Origin: Diploptera punctata
Taxonomy: Eukaryota > Arthropoda > Insecta > Blattodea > Blaberidae
DNA: 64,000 bases
Direction of reading: 5' to 3'
NCBI GenBank assembly: GCA_030220185.1
Contig: JASPKZ010004199.1
Span: forward strand, 2,561,863 to 2,625,862
The translations under genes were made by a program, and so were the position numbers. A model generated the notes under the pieces. The model made no database searches. It was not told where the DNA came from and was given only the letters and a program-made list of their open reading frames with translations. Positions 62,015 to 64,000 of this stretch are shown here, in pieces; the first letter of the stretch is position 1; each line of letters begins with the position of its first letter.

Positions 62015-64000
62015 AAGACAATAGCCTTGGAAAACTCAATTTTGGATTTAGACCGGATTTTTTGCACTATAAATCCCGGACACACCGTCCAGATAGTATT
62101 TTTGCAGTTTTTGAAATTTCGAAAATTTTGACATTTTTTGGAAAAACTCCAAGACTATAGTCCTGCAAAAACTCAATTTTGAAATTTTGGATTTAGACGC
62201 GATTTTTTTGCATTATAAATCCCCGGACACACCCTCTAGAGAGTATTTTTGCAGTTTTGTTAAATTTCGAAAATTTTGACATTTTTGGAGAAAACTCCAA
62301 GACTATAGTCCTGCAAAACTCATTTTTCAAATTTTGGATTTAGACCGGGTTTTTTGCATTATAAATCCCGGACACACCCTCTAGAGAGTATTTTTTGCAG
62401 TTTTTTGAAATTTCGAAAATTTTGACATTTTTGGAAAAAACACCAAGACTGTAGCCTTGGAAAAACTCAATTTTAAAATTTTGGATCTAGACCGGAGTTC
62501 TTGCTTGATTAACCCCCGGACAAACACCCTCCAGATAGTATTATTGCAGTTTTGAAATTTCGAAAATTTTGACTTTTTTGCAAAAACACTAAGACTATAT
62601 AGCCTTGGAAAACTAAATTTTGAAATTTTGGATGTAGACCGAATTTTTTGAATTATAAATCCCCGATACACCCCTCTAGAGAGTATTTGAGGGTTTTTGA
62701 AATTTCGAAAACTATGACATCTTTTGGAAAAACTTGAAGACTATAGCCTTGAAAACTCAATTTTGGATTTTGACCTGATTTTTTTGCATTAATAGATCCC
62801 GACAACACTCCAGATTAGTTTTTTTTCTCAGTTTCTGAAATTTCGAAAATTTTGATACTTTTTTGGAAGAAACAAAGGACATATAGCCTTGAAAACTCAA
62901 TTTTGGATTTAGACCGGAATTTTGCATAATAAATCCCGGACACGCCCTCGAGATAGTATTTTTTTCAGTTTTTGAAATTTCGAAAATTTTGAAATTTTTT
63001 GGAAAAACACGAGGACTATAGCCTCGGAAAACTCAATTTTGGATTTTGACCGGATTTTTGCATTATAAATCCCGGACAACCTCCAGTTATTTTTTTTTCA
63101 GTTCTTCTGAAATTTCGAAACTTCTGACTTTTTGAAAAAACACCAAGACTATAGCCTTGGAAAACTCAATTTTGAAATTTTGGATTTAGATCGGAATTTT
63201 TTTGCTATATAAATCCCGGACACACCCAATAGATAGTATTTTGTTGCAGTTTTTGAAATTTCAAAAATGTTTGACTTTTTTTGGAAAAACACCAAGACTA
63301 TAGCCTTGGAAAACTCAATTTTGAAAATTTTTAGTTTAGACAGACAGTTTTTTGCAATGTAAATCCCGCACCACCCAATAGATAGTATTTTTGCAGTTTT
63401 TGAAATTTCGAAAATTTTGACATTTTTTGGAAAAACACCAAGACTATAGCCTTGGAAAACTCTATTTTGAAATTTTGGATATTAGACCGGATTTTTTGCA
63501 TTATAAATCCCGGACAAACCCTCCAGATAATATTTTTTGTAGTTTTTGAAATGTCGAAAATTTTGACATTATTTGGAATGACATCAACACTATAGCCTTG
63601 GAAAAAATCACATTTTGAAATTTTGGAATTATAAACCGGATATTTTTTGCATAATAAATCCCGGACACACCCTCTAGATAATATTTTTGCAGTTTTTGAA
63701 ATTTCGAAAATTTTTGACATTCTTTGGAAAACCACACAGACTATAGCCTAGAAAACACTATTTTTAAATTTGGATTTTAGACCGGATTTTTTGCACTATA
63801 AAATCCCGGAAACAACCCTCTAGATAGTATATGTGCAGTTTTGATATTTCGAAAATTTTGACATTTTTTGAAAAAACCACCAAGACTATAGCCTAGGAAA
63901 ACACTATTTTTAATTTTGGATTTAGACCGGAATTTTTTGCATTATAAATCCAGGACACCACCTCTAGATACTATTTGTGCATGTTTGAAATTTCAAAAAT
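62015..64000. repeat. Satellite array, ~144-bp period, 14 units visible
   Basis: The ATAGCC(T) landmark falls at 62021, 62157, 62305, 62451, 62599, 62743, 62883, 63018, 63151, 63300, 63446, 63592, 63743 and 63888: spacings 133-151, mean ~144. Unit landmarks: CCAAGACTATAGCCTTGG, GGATTTAGACCGGA, TATAAATCCCGGACACACCC, TCTAGATAGTATTTTTGCAG, TTTGAAATTTCGAAAATTTT. Units differ by many small indels. Open frames across it are periodic artefacts. Continues past the window. Confidence 0.95.

Noticed and set aside
62381..63737. Long minus-strand frames (FEISKTAKI... repeats) as a repetitive protein
   Set aside because: They arise from the satellite period; stops and shifts fall at unit indels.

Overview
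The window is eukaryotic, AT-rich, intron-rich and packed with repeats. An insect is likely, probably a hemimetabolous one with a large genome: there are arthropod-type LINEs, Penelope-like elements (PLEs), Tc1, hAT, pogo and piggyBac-like transposons, tRNA-headed SINEs and degenerate CCTAA (TTAGG-strand) repeats. The one recognisable host gene is the 3' half of SMPD4 (sphingomyelin phosphodiesterase 4, neutral sphingomyelinase 3) on the + strand. It has eight exons between 13619 and 45051, all joining in phase (540 codons including stop). Introns range from 112 bp to about 8.5 kb and are filled with transposons. Its 5' exons were not found and probably lie upstream.

Layout. 1-13.6 kb: decayed DNA transposons, LINE 3' ends, SINEs and PLE ends. 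13.6-45.2 kb: SMPD4. Its introns hold an 8-bp-TSD hAT element (16818-18511), a ~1.4 kb PLE palindrome (20515-21890), a Tc1-like element (23028-24815), a telomere-like CCTAA tract (30280-31400), and a PLE (34285-40750) with a 3.9 kb LINE nested inside it (36244-40184, 13-bp TSD). 45.2-61.7 kb: intergenic repeats, including a 5'-truncated LINE with a 14-bp TSD (46481-48845), several palindromic PLE ends, piggyBac-like MITEs and a pogo-like element (57291-58953). 62.0-64.0 kb: a ~144-bp satellite running off the window.

The most striking theme is the PLE 3' end. At least ten terminal types, labelled PLE-a to PLE-k below, share one layout: GIY-YIG C-terminus, then a hammerhead-ribozyme-like motif (CTGANGA, an extra T, a 5-7 bp stem II, GAA, a self-complementary 6-8 nt stem III, H17, short stem I), then ATGAGGTRAG, a 40-60 nt tail, and a 19-nt terminus ACCTCATARTGTTAYTTCC. 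Stems I and II and the terminal ATGAGGT/ACCTCAT pairing show compensatory changes between copies. Most copies are inverted pairs, so palindromes of 0.1 to 1.4 kb recur. tRNA-bearing 'T elements' and one LINE 3' end also occur as palindromes.

All family and clade names come from motif recognition by eye; no database search or folding program was run. T element, R repeat and SINE-A to SINE-G are local labels used only here.
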